Assembly: GCF_047496725.1 (NCBI RefSeq)
Contig: NC_132972.1
Span: 8,977,501-9,041,500 of the forward strand
DNA from: Anoplolepis gracilipes
Taxonomy: Eukaryota > Arthropoda > Insecta > Hymenoptera > Formicidae
Direction: 5' to 3'
DNA: 64,000 nucleotides
Positions 62,884 to 64,000 of this stretch are shown in pieces. Below the pieces are notes generated by a model. It searched no databases. It was not told where the DNA came from and saw only the letters and a program-made list of their open reading frames with translations. How positions within the stretch are numbered: the stretch's first letter is position 1; each line of letters starts with the position of its first letter. The translations under genes and the position numbers were made by a program.

Positions 62884-64000
62884 CGCATTCCATAGTAAGA
62901 GAGGGGAGACCGCCGCGTATGGCGTACGGCGTACGTAACTCGTGACAGTTGTGCGCCATTCATTCCGAGTCCGGCGAGCGTACGATGCGCACGTGCTTTT
63001 ACTCCGGCGCCGGCAGTTGCGTCTCGCGTTCTCGCGATCACCTCGAGGTCGAACGCGCCGTATACAATTTTCGCGATGATAATACGTAATAATAATATGA
63101 TAATATTACGCGATAAATATTAATATATTAAAATACATAAAAAATGATTCCGAAATAAAATAATAACATTCGACCATGGTGACATATAGGGCGCTACTGT
63201 TTTGACATTCGTCTCAGCTTCGTTGCGATCGCAGTCGTGTTTTTGTATAATATTTTGATTCGATCACGAAATTGTTATCGGGGATCGTATTAGATGTCTA
63301 CTAAATGATTATCTCGATCTTTCGTCTTCTTCCGCTTCAGACTTAACTCTTGCTTAGAGTTTGATCGTGCCTGACCTGTCGACTTCAAGTATAATTCTCA
63401 CGCTTAATAAAATTGGATTTTTGATTGTTTCGAAATTCGGGAGTGCCGTCAATGTATCGCGCGTAAAAGTGCGGGAGTGCCGTCAAACTATCGCGCGTTT
63501 TTACTTTTGTACAGTTTAAAATATTGCGCGATTTTATTTTTGTGCGGTTTCAACAAATTAAAAAAAATATATCGCGCGTATAAAACAATAGTTCCTGACA
63601 ATCTGAGAGGAGGAGGAGGCCTAGGAGAGGCATCCTGCATCGGCGGAGCAACCTCAGGGTAAATATTATTTGTATATTAATTAATAAATACCTTATACGA
63701 AATAATTCGATGCTTTTAGTTGAATGATTTAATTAAAAGAAATTCAGAGATAAAGATTTTTGTATAAATCTTATAAAAGTTTCTATTTAAAAAGAAAAGT
63801 TTTTTTAATTTACAAAATTATTTAATATTTAGATATCTGCTTATTTTTGTACGCATCGAATATAAATTTCATGAGTACGATAACAAATTCTTTAATATTA
63901 ATTATTTAAAATCGCTGCTATAATTTGGATTTTATTTTGTATGTTACAGACAACGTAGCTTTAATGTCGACAACTCCGCTGTTACGCATCAATGTCGGTG

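Larger units (their letters stand above)
61620..64000 (+). repeat. Right arm of giant inverted repeat (continues past window)
   Basis: Reverse complement of the left arm. In plus orientation: palindromic element (61835-62103), AT-rich part, promoter-like block (62570-63355), acceptor-like TTCCGCTTCAG (about 63349), a segment with repeated TATCGCGCG strings, a GAGGAGGAGGAGGC segment ending at a donor (CAGG|GTAAAT near 63659), and an acceptor TTTGTATGTTACAG followed by ACAACGTAGC at about 63955. The left arm shows that this last piece would end at CG|GTGAGC. The exon-like order suggests a duplicated 5' part of a gene. Confidence 0.9.

Overview
The window is AT-rich eukaryotic DNA with compact, multi-intron genes (mostly 60-400 bp GT-AG introns), many TA/GA/CA microsatellites and several small foldback (MITE-like) elements. 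The gene set (PVR-type receptor tyrosine kinase, insect-style homocysteine methyltransferase pair, POMP, LARS1, RARS1) indicates an insect. Base composition and repeat style suggest a hymenopteran, probably an ant, but that is inference. No rRNA, tRNA, CRISPR array or bacterial/viral gene was recognised.

Layout. 1-9.4 kb: intergenic, with MITE-like elements, a dispersed direct repeat and a few GC-richer islands that could be untranslated exons or promoters. 9.4-12.7 kb (+): a seven-exon ZnT1-type (SLC30A) zinc transporter with two altered transport-site residues. 12.7-17.6 kb: AT-rich intergenic. 17.6-31.2 kb (+): a complete 22-exon PDGF/VEGF-receptor homologue (1421 aa; signal peptide, Ig-like ectodomain, one membrane span, split kinase). 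32.9-36.5 kb (-): a ten-exon cyclic-nucleotide-binding-domain protein (522 aa). 39.4-40.6 kb (+): proteasome maturation protein POMP. 41.5-44.7 kb (+): two intronless tandem homocysteine S-methyltransferase genes. 45.5-50.6 kb (-): cytosolic leucyl-tRNA synthetase. 51.8-54.6 kb (-): cytosolic arginyl-tRNA synthetase, followed by a decayed copy of its own last exon and a 144-bp tandem duplication. 55.7-64 kb: a repeat-dominated region with a giant inverted repeat (arms of at least 2.4 kb around a spacer of about 0.4 kb), a third diverged copy to its left that carries a signal-peptide-like exon, nested 265-bp palindromes, and a GC-rich insertion.

The exon models were built by hand. In every gene the reading frame closes across all junctions, with GT-AG ends except for one GC-AG intron in RARS1. 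LARS1 and RARS1 are subunits of the multi-aminoacyl-tRNA-synthetase complex in animals and sit head-to-tail here. The other genes look like ordinary unrelated neighbours. The least explained part is the right end: three related copies of a promoter-like block, each with an intact TGACGTCA site, arranged partly as a long palindrome.
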